Shown: positions 1-7,017, counted from the stretch's first letter. The stretch: DNA of 12,010 bases from Pseudomonadota bacterium (GCA_023390395.1 JAEWCY010000037.1:1-12010); one strand, 5' to 3'. The notes: generated from the sequence alone by a model not told the origin. A program made the numbers and translations.

Positions 1-1
1 T

Positions 2-571
2 CGCAGCAAGGCCACCGTTCCCTTTGCGGGGCGCCCCCTCATCTGTCGCTTGGTGGAGCGTCTGGCACCGGTGTCCGACGACTTGGTCATCACGACGAAC
101 GAGCCGGACAACTTGGCGTTTCTCCATACGGAATTCCCGCAGTACCGCATCCAGCTCGTGTGCGACGCATTCGATTACCGCGGTGCACTGCCTGGCCTCT
201 ACACGGCTATGCAGGCCGCGCGCAACCCCTATGTGGCCGTGGTGGCCTGCGACATGGTGTTCGCATCGGGATCGCTCGTGATTGCCGAGGCGCTCGCCAT
301 GAACGAGACGGGTGCCGACGTGGTGGTGCCGGTGAACAAGCACGGCTACGAGCCGTTCCACGCCCTGTACCGCCGCATGGCCTGTCTGCCTGCGGTGCGA
401 CGCGCCCTCGACCGGGGCGAGAAGCGCGCGCAGGCGTTCTTCGATGACGTGAAGGTGCTGGAGTTCCCGCAGGCCAAGGTGCTTGAAGCGGAGCCGATGG
501 GAGGCTGCTTCATCAACGCGAACACGCCCGACGAGCTGCATTCGCTGGAAGAATCGTTCCTGGAAGGGTAA
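2..571 (+). CDS. mobA: Molybdenum cofactor guanylyltransferase MobA (5' end missing)
   Basis: MobA attaches GMP to molybdopterin to make the bis-MGD cofactor used by DMSO-reductase-family enzymes; it is cytoplasmic. The reading frame is open from base 2, so the start and the first part of the nucleotide-binding loop lie outside the window. The first visible residues, RSKATVPFAGRPLICRLVERL, continue the family's N-terminal signature (RMG-x-DKA...GxPLI), placing the missing part at roughly 15-20 residues. Further family marks are VVACDMVF (the CDMP-like metal/nucleotide site, with Met-Val in place of the more usual Met-Pro) and the late MGGCFINANTPDEL segment, matching the usual 'NxNTPxDL' end. 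The visible 189 residues plus the missing N-terminus fit the normal ~190-210 aa. The downstream Fe-S gene starts 7 bases after the stop, so the two are probably co-transcribed. A molybdoenzyme gene at the other end of the window is a plausible client. Confidence 0.9.
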   Translation, partial: RSKATVPFAGRPLICRLVERLAPVSDDLVITTNEPDNLAFLHTEFPQYRIQLVCDAFDYRGALPGLYTAMQAARNPYVAVVACDMVFASGSLVIAEALAMNETGADVVVPVNKHGYEPFHALYRRMACLPAVRRALDRGEKRAQAFFDDVKVLEFPQAKVLEAEPMGGCFINANTPDELHSLEESFLEG

Positions 572-578
572 GGGTGGT

Positions 579-1730
579 ATGCCGAACCTCATCGACATCG
601 TGGAAGTGGCCGAGGCTCTGGAGAGCAAGGCGGTCTACCTCGCGCCCGACCGTTGCGTCGTGGTGCGCAACCGCCACGCCACGTGCCGGAAGTGCTCGGA
701 TGCGTGCCTGACGGACGCGGTGTCTGCCGTTGACAACGTGCTCTCCCTCGATGTGGGCTTGTGTGTGGCCTGTGGGGCGTGCACGACCGTGTGTCCTACC
801 GAGGCTCTGATCCCGCTCAGGCCGCTTGACGACGATCTGGCAGCTTCGGTGGCCGATGGTGTGGTGGCTACGGGTGGTCGCGCTGTGTTCGCTTGTGCGC
901 GCATTGCCTCCAAACGCTTGGGCGATCCCTCGAAATTCGCGGAAGTGCCGTGCCTTGCGCGCATGGAGGAGAGCGTGCTGTTGGAGTTGGCCGCGCGCGA
1001 CGTGCGCGATCTGCTGCTGGTGGACGGCACCTGCGCCACGTGTAAGTACCGCGCCTGCGTGCCCGGCATCGAGGCCACGGTGGCCTCGGCGAACCAGCTG
1101 CTGGCGGCCCAAGGGTCGGACATCCGCGTGCAGCGGGCCTCGGCTTTCCCCGATGATGTGCTGCTGGAGGACCAGCGCAGCCTGCTCGGCGCCTCGCGTC
1201 GGGGCTTTTTCACGCAGGCGAAGAGTACGGCGCTCGATGCGGCGGGCAAGACCGTGGAGGTGGCGTTCATCAAGAAGGGCAATTCCGTGATTCCGCCCTC
1301 GCTGCGCGACCGGCTCCGTATGTCCGATGCGGGCACGCTGCCGCAGTTCAACCCTGCTCGACGCATGCACGTGCTCGACGCCATGGACCGCTTGGGGCCA
1401 TCGGTGGTGCCCGAGATAGACACGCGCCTGTTCGGCGACGTGCATATCGACGGGGAGGAGTGCTCGTCGTGCGGCATGTGCGCAGTGTTCTGTCCCACGG
1501 GCGCGCTCAAGAAAAGCGACCTGGTGCCCGAGGAGGGCGAAGGCAGTTTCTTGGAGTTCTCAGCCGCCGATTGCGTGCAGTGCAACCTATGCGCCGATGC
1601 CTGCCTGAAGAAGTGTCTTAAGGTGAGCTCTGTCGTGCCCACGGCCGAGCTGTTCGACTTCGAGCCGCGCCTCATCCATCTGCCGAACCCGCCTGCGCGC
1701 CCGGGCATTTTGTCAAGCCTAAAGCGGTAG
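579..1730 (+). CDS. Multi-cluster 4Fe-4S protein with a central MvhD/FlpD-like cysteine domain
   Basis: Predicted soluble electron-transfer protein of 383 residues. I chose ATG 579 because it follows the mobA stop by 7 bases, has GGG-rich Shine-Dalgarno-like sequence before it, and because the frame upstream is only a mobA shadow. N-terminal half: Cys26, Cys36-x2-Cys39-x3-Cys43, then a canonical ferredoxin motif Cys62-x2-Cys65-x2-Cys68-x3-Cys72-Pro. The middle part has Cys106, VPCLARMEES around Cys125, and DLLLVDGTCATCKYRAC around Cys152/155/160. This pattern (Cys...PC-x-x-R...hydrophobic-GC-x-x-C-x-Y) recalls the small iron-sulfur subunit MvhD/FlpD of hydrogenase-heterodisulfide reductase complexes. 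The C-terminal half has two more motifs, Cys295/298/301/305-Pro and Cys332/335/338/342, the latter with an extra Cys346. No membrane helix or signal peptide is visible. Its partner is unknown; the mobA linkage suggests molybdoenzyme maturation or electron supply. Fe-S nature is certain, the role is inference. Confidence 0.85.
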   Translation: MPNLIDIVEVAEALESKAVYLAPDRCVVVRNRHATCRKCSDACLTDAVSAVDNVLSLDVGLCVACGACTTVCPTEALIPLRPLDDDLAASVADGVVATGGRAVFACARIASKRLGDPSKFAEVPCLARMEESVLLELAARDVRDLLLVDGTCATCKYRACVPGIEATVASANQLLAAQGSDIRVQRASAFPDDVLLEDQRSLLGASRRGFFTQAKSTALDAAGKTVEVAFIKKGNSVIPPSLRDRLRMSDAGTLPQFNPARRMHVLDAMDRLGPSVVPEIDTRLFGDVHIDGEECSSCGMCAVFCPTGALKKSDLVPEEGEGSFLEFSAADCVQCNLCADACLKKCLKVSSVVPTAELFDFEPRLIHLPNPPARPGILSSLKR

Positions 1731-1782
1731 CACTCGTTCGCTCGCCGCGGAATTCGTGCGATTCCTCAACGGTACCTTTTCT

Positions 1783-1809
1783 TTGTACGGAATTTACTGT
1801 ATAAGTAAT
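1783..1809 (+). promoter_or_regulatory. Candidate promoter/operator with A/T-rich dyad upstream of the Rrf2 gene
   Basis: In an otherwise GC-rich stretch, bases 1794-1808 form the inverted repeat TTACT-gtata-AGTAA (perfect 5-bp arms, 5-base spacer). A TATAAG -10-like hexamer (1800-1805) overlaps it. A TTGTAC hexamer at 1783 lies too close to be an ideal -35 box. Rrf2 regulators commonly bind A/T-rich dyads over their own promoter, so autoregulation is a reasonable inference. No transcription start can be fixed from sequence alone. Confidence 0.4.
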
Positions 1810-1871
1810 GGAAACAGTTGAATAAGGCGCGGTGTCTGTTTGCCGTGCCTGATCGGAAGCGGGCGGGAAGA

Positions 1872-2363
1872 ATGAACAGCGATTTCATCGTAGCGGTGCA
1901 CGCTTTGGTGTTCCTGAATCACAAGGCGAGCGTCGTGTCGAGCGAGGCTCTGGCGGAAAACGTGTGCACGAATGCGGCACGTGTGCGCAAGATCATGTCG
2001 CCGCTCAAGCGCGCAGGGTTCGTGGAAACGCGCGAGGGGAACGAAGGTGGCTACCGGTTCATCGTCGATCCCGCCACGGTCGACCTTGCCGCCGTGGCAA
2101 AAGCGCTGGAGGTAACGTTTGTAGAAGCGCGTTGGCACAGCGGCGATGCCGATAAGGAGTGCCTCGTGGCCTCTGGCATGGCGGGTATCATGGACGAAAT
2201 ATTCTACGAGCTCGACGCCGGGTGCCGCATGCGGTTGAAGAATATCACGATCGCCTCCATCGACAAGGACATTTTCGGCACGGGCGACGTGGCGACTCAC
2301 TCTGACATCGGCGAGGCGGCGGCCCAATCCAATGCAGGTAGCGCAGCGGCCCCGTCCGCATAA
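1872..2363 (+). CDS. Rrf2-family winged-helix transcriptional regulator
   Basis: DNA-binding repressor of 163 residues. ATG 1872 gives the canonical Rrf2 beginning (MNSDFIVAVHALVFLNHKASVVSSEALAENVCTNAARVRKIMSPLKRAGFV), preceded by GGGAAG. A TTG at 1818 in the same frame would add 18 atypical residues. The winged helix spans about residues 3-65, with the recognition helix near NAARVRKIMSPLKRAG and the family's glycine-rich wing REGNEGGYRF. The IscR-type Cys-x5-Cys-x5-Cys cluster is absent; the C-terminal half has only scattered cysteines (KECLVAS, DAGCRMR). This resembles the YwnA-like subgroup, which does not bind an Fe-S cluster, although thiol-based sensing stays possible. The last ~20 residues are a low-complexity Ala/Ser tail. 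It lies directly upstream of the CcdA-thioredoxin gene, so control of thiol-redox genes and of itself is the most likely job, by inference from position. Confidence 0.88.
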   Translation: MNSDFIVAVHALVFLNHKASVVSSEALAENVCTNAARVRKIMSPLKRAGFVETREGNEGGYRFIVDPATVDLAAVAKALEVTFVEARWHSGDADKECLVASGMAGIMDEIFYELDAGCRMRLKNITIASIDKDIFGTGDVATHSDIGEAAAQSNAGSAAAPSA

Positions 2364-2403
2364 CCGGCCGTGACTCCCGCGCGAAGCGGGAGTCACTCGG
2401 CCG
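2364..2403 (+). terminator. Strong intergenic hairpin after the Rrf2 gene
   Basis: Immediately after the Rrf2 stop codon a perfect 11-bp stem, GTGACTCCCGC (2370-2380) with GCGGGAGTCAC (2386-2396), closes a GCGAA loop. It can be lengthened by CGGCC/GGCCG pairing (2365-2369 with 2399-2403) across a 2-base bulge. Only a weak pyrimidine run (cccctttcc) follows, so it is either a non-canonical terminator or an mRNA-stabilising/attenuating stem before the CcdA-thioredoxin gene. Confidence 0.6.
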
Positions 2404-2457
2404 CCCCTTTCCGCGTTCGGTGCACCCTGCGCCGACGACGACCGATGAGGAGCACCT

Positions 2458-3801
2458 ATGGGTTTCTCGCTTGAAACGAGCGTTCCGGCGCTCACCGTGT
2501 TCATTCAAGGTTTGCTGAGCTTCTTCTCGCCCTGCGTGCTGCCGCTCATCCCGCTGTATGTGGGTTATCTCGCCGGCGGCGCTGCGAAGAAAAACGACGA
2601 TGGAACCATCGAATACCCGCGCAAGAAAGTGCTGGTAAACACCCTGTTCTTCGTCATCGGCGTCAGCTTTGCGTTCTTCTTGCTGGGTTTCGGCTTCACG
2701 GCGCTCGGGCAGTTCTTCACCGGCAACCAGCGGGTGTTCTCCGTCGTCGCCGGCGTGGTCATGGTGGCGTTCGGTTTGTATATGCTCGGTGCGTTCGGCA
2801 AGGCGCGTGTGGTGGAGACCGAGCGGCGGCTGCCATTCAACCTGGGGCGTTTCGCCATGAACCCGCTCGTGGCGCTCGTGCTGGGCTTTACGTTCAGCTT
2901 CGCGTGGACGCCGTGCGTGGGGCCGGTGCTGGCCAGTGTGCTGCTCATGGCCTCGTCGAGCGCTTCGGCTGCGGCGGGCTTTGGGCTCGTGGGTGTGTAC
3001 ACACTCGGATTTGTGCTGCCGTTTCTGGCGGAGGGCCTGTTCACGGGCGAAGTGCTGCGGTTCTTCCGCACGCACGGCAACGTGGTGAAGTACACGGTGA
3101 AAATCGGTGGCGCGCTGCTTATCGTCATGGGCATTATGACGGTGACGGGATGGATGAACGGCGTGACGAGCTACCTCTCGTCGTTCGGCGCTGCGCCGGC
3201 CGCGCAGGAGCAGCCCGCGGATGCGGACAGCGCGCAGGATGGGGAGGGAAGCGGCGACGCACAGGGTGGCACGTCCGGGTCGGGCGGCTCTTCCACCGAG
3301 GGGTCGGACGGTGCGGGGTCTTCGTCTGCCTCTGGTGTTCAGGCGGCTCCACTGGCCGATCTTTCCCTCGTTGACCAGAATGGCGTTGAGCACAAGCTCT
3401 CCGACTACCGGGGCAAGACGGTGTTCCTCAACTTCTTTGCCACGTGGTGCGGGCCGTGCCAGCGCGAGATTCCCGATATTGAGGCGCTCTACCGCGACCG
3501 CGGAGAGAACAAGGATGATCTCGTCGTGCTTGGTGTTGCCAACCCCAAGACATCGGAGCACCCGCAAAACAGCGACGTGAGCGAGGATGAAGTCAAAGCG
3601 TTCATCGATGAGTACAACATAACGTACCCCGTGCTCATGGACACGTCGACCAAGCTGTTCTCGGCCTATGGGATAAGCTCGTTTCCCACCACGTTCATGA
3701 TCGATAAGGACGGTAACGTGTTCGGCTACGCGCCCGGAATGCTCACCGCCGACGTCATGAACAACATTGTGGAGCAGACGATGACCGGCGTGCGGAAGTA
3801 A
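2458..3801 (+). CDS. CcdA-type thiol-disulfide membrane transporter fused to a TlpA-like thioredoxin domain
   Basis: One 447-residue protein combining the electron-carrying membrane domain of the CcdA/DsbD family with an extracytoplasmic thioredoxin. It is expected to pass reducing equivalents from cytoplasmic thioredoxin across the membrane to oxidised proteins or to cytochrome c maturation. Residues 8-233 hold about six membrane helices. The two redox cysteines sit in SPCVLPLIPLYVGYLAGG (Cys26) and AWTPCVGPVLAS (Cys153), both hallmark motifs. Residues ~245-297 are a Gly/Ser/Asp/Ala linker of low complexity. The thioredoxin domain (~298-447) has FLNFFATWCGPC (Cys331, Cys334) and the cis-proline loop SSFPTTFMIDKDG (Pro410). 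It matches the beta and gamma parts of DsbD without the alpha domain. GAGGAG lies 5 bases before the ATG. The Rrf2 gene just upstream may regulate it, though a strong hairpin separates them. Confidence 0.9.
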   Translation: MGFSLETSVPALTVFIQGLLSFFSPCVLPLIPLYVGYLAGGAAKKNDDGTIEYPRKKVLVNTLFFVIGVSFAFFLLGFGFTALGQFFTGNQRVFSVVAGVVMVAFGLYMLGAFGKARVVETERRLPFNLGRFAMNPLVALVLGFTFSFAWTPCVGPVLASVLLMASSSASAAAGFGLVGVYTLGFVLPFLAEGLFTGEVLRFFRTHGNVVKYTVKIGGALLIVMGIMTVTGWMNGVTSYLSSFGAAPAAQEQPADADSAQDGEGSGDAQGGTSGSGGSSTEGSDGAGSSSASGVQAAPLADLSLVDQNGVEHKLSDYRGKTVFLNFFATWCGPCQREIPDIEALYRDRGENKDDLVVLGVANPKTSEHPQNSDVSEDEVKAFIDEYNITYPVLMDTSTKLFSAYGISSFPTTFMIDKDGNVFGYAPGMLTADVMNNIVEQTMTGVRK

Positions 3802-3811
3802 CAGGGGCGTA

Positions 3812-3828
3812 CTCGGCCGTCTGCCGAG
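3812..3828 (+). terminator. Short hairpin after the CcdA-thioredoxin gene
   Basis: CTCGGC (3812-3817) pairs with GCCGAG (3823-3828) around a 5-base loop, 10 bases after the stop codon. The stem is only 6 bp and is followed by ggttctcgcc rather than a T-run, so this is a weak terminator candidate. Confidence 0.35.
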
Positions 3829-3845
3829 GGTTCTCGCCTGCAGGG

Positions 3846-3902
3846 TCTTCCCCTTTTCGTAGGCTATGCTATACTGCCAAAAGCACTTTAGCACAGTAAA
3901 GT
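3846..3902 (+). promoter_or_regulatory. Extended -10 promoter with downstream operator-like dyad for the amino-acid ABC operon
   Basis: TGCTATACT (3867-3875) is a near-consensus extended -10 element (TG-n-TATACT). The -35 region is poor (around 3846-3851). Ten bases after the -10 lies a perfect inverted repeat, ACTTTA (3885-3890) - gcacag - TAAAGT (3897-3902), covering the expected early transcribed region, where a repressor would block initiation or early elongation. The leader from there to the ATG at 3975 is about 90 bases and GC-rich. The promoter is supported by motif match; operator function is inferred. Confidence 0.6.
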
Positions 3903-3974
3903 AGAAAAGCGGCCGAGGGGCACGCAGCCGGGGGTGGCGGGCGTCGGTTCGCGAAACCATGGGAGGATGAATCA

Positions 3975-4817
3975 ATGAAGAAAAAGGTTAAGGCGCTCTT
4001 CGTCGCAGCAGCGACGTTCGCGTTGGCGGCGGTTATGCTGGCAGGATGTTCTGGCGGCGACGCGCCGAAGGATGCTGACAAGGGCGGCACGGCTGATGCC
4101 TCGTTCACGCTCACGGTGGGCTTCGACCAGAGCTACCCGCCTTATGGCTACGTGGGCGACGACGGCCAGTTCACCGGTTTCGACCTAGATCTGGCGAAGG
4201 CTGTGTGCGAGAAGAACGGCTGGGAGCTGAAGCTCGAGCCCATCGACTGGGATGCGAAGGACGCGCTGCTTGGCAGCGGCTCCATCAACTGCATCTGGAA
4301 CGGCTTCACCATGGAGGGTCGCGAGGACGGCTACACGTTCTCGGAGCCGTATATGTTGAATGAGCAGGTGGTAGTGGCGAAGGCCGACAGCGGCATCAAG
4401 ACGCTCGAGGACTTGAACGGCAAAGTGGTCATGACGCAGGTTGATTCGGCAGCGCTCGACGTGTTGGAGAATACGGAAGAGGGCGGTCAGGCTGAACTTG
4501 CCGGCACGTTCAAGGAACTGCAGACCATCGGCGACTATAACAATGCGTTCATGCAGCTCGAGTCCGGCATGGTGGACGCCGTGGCGTGTGACTTGTCCAT
4601 CGCTGCGTTCCAGATGGCTGCGAAGCCTGATGTGTACGTACAGATGAGCGACCCGCTGTCCACCGAGCACTACGCTGTGGGCTTCAAGAAGGGCGATGCC
4701 GATCTGGCCAAGCAGGTATCCGACACCCTCAAAGTGCTCGACGAGGACGGTACTATCAAGCAGCTGTGCGAGAAGTACGCCGACCAGGGCATCACGTACG
4801 ACAACTGGGTTCTGTAG
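3975..4817 (+). CDS. Amino-acid ABC transporter substrate-binding lipoprotein (SBP family 3)
   Basis: Receptor of a polar amino-acid importer, anchored outside the membrane by a lipid. Residues 1-24 form a lipoprotein signal (MKKK basic start, hydrophobic core, lipobox LAGC with Cys25), followed by a short flexible Gly/Asp/Lys stretch. The mature domain opens with LTVGFDQSYPPYGYVGDDGQFTGFDLDLAKAV, the standard family-3 pattern of periplasmic-type amino-acid receptors. It continues with NGFTMEGREDGYTFSEPYM, whose Arg is the expected contact for the amino-acid carboxylate, and DYNNAFMQLESGMVDAVACDLSIAAF near the hinge. The length (280 aa) is typical. GGAGG lies 8 bases before the ATG. It is the first gene of a receptor-permease-ATPase set. 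Exact ligand specificity cannot be read from the sequence; a polar or basic amino acid, glutamine or cystine are all possible. Confidence 0.92.
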   Translation: MKKKVKALFVAAATFALAAVMLAGCSGGDAPKDADKGGTADASFTLTVGFDQSYPPYGYVGDDGQFTGFDLDLAKAVCEKNGWELKLEPIDWDAKDALLGSGSINCIWNGFTMEGREDGYTFSEPYMLNEQVVVAKADSGIKTLEDLNGKVVMTQVDSAALDVLENTEEGGQAELAGTFKELQTIGDYNNAFMQLESGMVDAVACDLSIAAFQMAAKPDVYVQMSDPLSTEHYAVGFKKGDADLAKQVSDTLKVLDEDGTIKQLCEKYADQGITYDNWVL

Positions 4818-4820
4818 GGT

Positions 4821-4844
4821 TCCGCCGGCCTGTCGGCCGGCGGA
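4821..4844 (+). terminator. GC-rich hairpin directly after the receptor gene
   Basis: A perfect 10-bp stem, TCCGCCGGCC (4821-4830) with GGCCGGCGGA (4835-4844), encloses a TGTC loop 3 bases after the receptor stop. No T-run follows. In ABC import operons such stems commonly protect the receptor mRNA or reduce read-through, so that the receptor outnumbers the membrane parts. That role is inferred here. Confidence 0.55.
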
Positions 4845-4859
4845 CCTGCTCGATGCTGC

Positions 4860-4960
4860 GGGCCGTTCGCGCACCGAATCTTCGCGCGATCCCGGAAGCT
4901 CGCGTACCACAGTACGCTTCGCCTCCGCGATCCCACGAATCTTCGGCACGGGAACGGCCC
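4860..4960. repeat. 101-base near-palindromic element between receptor and permease genes
   Basis: The two ends, GGGCCGTTC (4860-4868) and GAACGGCCC (4952-4960), are perfect inverted copies. Pairing continues inward with scattered mismatches to GCGTAC (4902-4907) and GTACGC (4912-4917) around a CACA loop. By hand count 31 of the 40 outer positions pair (4860-4899 with 4921-4960), plus 6 at the tip after a small internal loop. Both arms also carry CGAATCTTCG (4875-4884 and 4936-4945) and CGCGATCCC (4885-4893 and 4926-4934) in the same orientation; these sub-blocks are themselves nearly palindromic, which explains most mismatches. No coding frame crosses it convincingly. The shape is that of a REP/MITE-like intergenic repeat or a large mRNA stem. 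Confidence 0.75.
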
Positions 4961-5003
4961 TCGCTGACGTTACTGGACCTGTTATGTTTGAGAAAGGCCG
5001 GAC

Positions 5004-5657
<654 letters not shown>

Positions 5658-5666
5658 GAGCGCACT

Positions 5667-6440
5667 ATGACTGATGAACCTCTCGTGCTCCTGGAGCACG
5701 CGAAGAAGAGTTTTGGCGGCACGCCGGTGCTCAAGGATATCTCACTCGCGGTGCGCCGGGGCGAAGTTGTGGCCGTTATCGGGCCCTCGGGCGGCGGCAA
5801 GTCTACGCTTTTACGGTGCTGTACGTTGCTGGAGACGCTTGATGCCGGGCGTCTGGCGTATGGCGACCTCGTGGTGGCAGAGGACGGTGCCGACGGGCGA
5901 GCGGTCTACGCGTCGAAGGCGGTGCAGAAGGAGGCCAAGACGCGCTTTGGCTTGGTATTTCAGAATTTCAATCTGTTTCCGCACTATTCGGTGCTGAAGA
6001 ACGTGACGGATGCGCCGCTCCACGTGCAGAAGCGCCCCAAGGACGAGGTGCTCAAAACGGCGCGCGCCCTGTTGGCGAAGATGGGACTCGAAGGCGTAGA
6101 GGGCAAGGTTCCCTGCGAGCTGTCGGGAGGCATGCAGCAGCGCGTGGCCATTGCCCGCGCGCTCGCACTCAATCCCGACGTGCTGTTCTTCGATGAGCCC
6201 ACGAGTGCGCTCGACCCCGAATTGACAAAGGACGTGCTCAAGGTCATCCGCGATCTGGCGGCCGAGCATATGACCATGGTCATCGTCACGCACGAGATGA
6301 GTTTCGCGCGTGACGTGGCCGACCACATCGTGTTCATGGACGGCGGCCTGATCGTGGAAGAAGGCACTGCGTCCGAGATCATCAACCATCCCCAACACGA
6401 GCGCACCCGCGCATTCCTCGCAAAGTACGAAGAGGGGTAG
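5667..6440 (+). CDS. Polar amino-acid ABC transporter ATP-binding protein (GlnQ/HisP type)
   Basis: Cytoplasmic ATPase, 257 residues, driving the importer. All catalytic motifs are intact: Walker A GPSGGGKST (39-47), Q-loop FQNFNLFPHYSVLKNV (Gln99), ABC signature LSGGMQQR (152-159), Walker B VLFFDEP (172-178) followed by TSALDPE, and the switch histidine in VTHEM (His209). FQNFNLFPH and TSALDPEL are characteristic of the amino-acid uptake subfamily. A slightly long insertion around residues 66-90 (between the Walker A helix and Q-loop, rich in Asp/Lys) is common in this group. The AGGAG ribosome site overlaps the permease stop codon, so translation is probably coupled. This is the last gene of the transporter operon; a GC hairpin follows. 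Confidence 0.95.
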   Translation: MTDEPLVLLEHAKKSFGGTPVLKDISLAVRRGEVVAVIGPSGGGKSTLLRCCTLLETLDAGRLAYGDLVVAEDGADGRAVYASKAVQKEAKTRFGLVFQNFNLFPHYSVLKNVTDAPLHVQKRPKDEVLKTARALLAKMGLEGVEGKVPCELSGGMQQRVAIARALALNPDVLFFDEPTSALDPELTKDVLKVIRDLAAEHMTMVIVTHEMSFARDVADHIVFMDGGLIVEEGTASEIINHPQHERTRAFLAKYEEG

Positions 6441-6460
6441 AGCCACCGCGTCTTTACACC

Positions 6461-6480
6461 GGGCGGCCAGCAGGCCGCCC
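6461..6480 (+). terminator. Hairpin after the ABC ATPase gene
   Basis: GGGCGGCC (6461-6468) and GGCCGCCC (6473-6480) form a perfect 8-bp stem with an AGCA loop, 20 bases after the stop codon. A clear T-run is missing (ctatgggtgattt follows). Its place between the operon end and the next promoter supports a terminator role. Confidence 0.55.
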
Positions 6481-6507
6481 CTATGGGTGATTTGTTGGTG
6501 GTGGAAT

Positions 6508-6516
6508 TGCTATACT
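6508..6516 (+). promoter_or_regulatory. Extended -10 promoter for the YbaK/phosphatase pair
   Basis: TGCTATACT at 6508-6516 repeats exactly the extended -10 string found before the ABC operon (3867-3875), 34 bases ahead of the ATG at 6550. No convincing -35 hexamer at 17-bp spacing is visible, which is tolerated for extended -10 promoters. Confidence 0.55.
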
Positions 6517-6549
6517 GGGGCGAAAACGTCTGCGGATGGAAGGTTCGGC

Positions 6550-7017
6550 ATGGCTATCGATAAGGTGAAGGCGTACCTGCAGCAGCGTGGCATGGGCGAC
6601 CGCGTGCTGGAGTTCGACACGTCGAGTGCGACGGTGGAGTTGGCAGCGGCGGCCGTGGGGTGTGAGCCGGCGCGCATTGCCAAGACGCTGTCATTTCACG
6701 TGGGTGAACGGGTGGCGCTCGTGGTGGCGGCGGGGGACGCGCGCATTGATAACGCCAAGTTCAAGGCGCGATTTGGGTGTAAGGCCAAGATGCTCAAAGC
6801 CGAGGAGGCCGAACCGCTCATCGGTCACGGCGTGGGCGGCGTGTGCCCCTTTGCTGTGAACGAGGGCGTGGATGTGTATCTGGATGAGTCGCTGCACCGC
6901 TTCGATACGGTGTACCCGGCGGCCGGCAGTGCTGCGAGCGCTGTGCGCCTTGCGCCCGATGAGCTCGAGCGCTGCGCCGAGCCCTGCACGTGGGTCGACG
7001 TGTGTAAGCTGTCATGA
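6550..7017 (+). CDS. ybaK: YbaK/EbsC-family aminoacyl-tRNA deacylase (ProXp-like)
   Basis: Cytoplasmic editing enzyme of 155 residues that hydrolyses mischarged tRNA, typically Cys- or Ala-tRNA(Pro) in this family. ATG 6550 is preceded by GGAAGG at 6-base spacing and yields the expected short N-terminus MAIDKVKAYLQQRG; upstream in-frame codons overlap the promoter and look non-coding. Family marks are ARIAKTLSF with the conserved Lys45 of the active site, DNAKFKARFG (usual DxxKxxxxFG), and the loop GHGVGGVCPFAV, matching the G-x-GGV-x-PF motif that shapes the substrate pocket, here with Cys in place of the common Ser. The length equals that of stand-alone YbaK proteins. It overlaps the following phosphatase gene by ATGA. 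Exact tRNA specificity is not decided by the sequence alone. Confidence 0.9.
   Translation: MAIDKVKAYLQQRGMGDRVLEFDTSSATVELAAAAVGCEPARIAKTLSFHVGERVALVVAAGDARIDNAKFKARFGCKAKMLKAEEAEPLIGHGVGGVCPFAVNEGVDVYLDESLHRFDTVYPAAGSAASAVRLAPDELERCAEPCTWVDVCKLS

Noticed and set aside
635..1708. A 357-codon minus-strand frame opposite the Fe-S protein gene
   Set aside because: Ser/Arg-rich shadow of the real gene, which has correctly spaced cysteine motifs on the plus strand.
1818..1871. TTG 1818 as the start of the Rrf2 gene
   Set aside because: It adds 18 residues not typical of Rrf2 proteins, while ATG 1872 has a Shine-Dalgarno-like GGGAAG and gives the canonical N-terminus.
2245..3975. A 576-codon open frame on the minus strand opposite the CcdA-thioredoxin gene
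   Set aside because: Its translation is rich in Arg/His/Glu with no recognisable domain, and it lies exactly antisense to a clear CcdA-thioredoxin gene; long antisense frames are expected at this GC content.
4821..4844. A classical rho-independent terminator after the receptor gene
   Set aside because: The stem is excellent but no T-run follows and two more genes of the same transporter lie downstream, so full termination is unlikely; kept only as a stem with partial effect.
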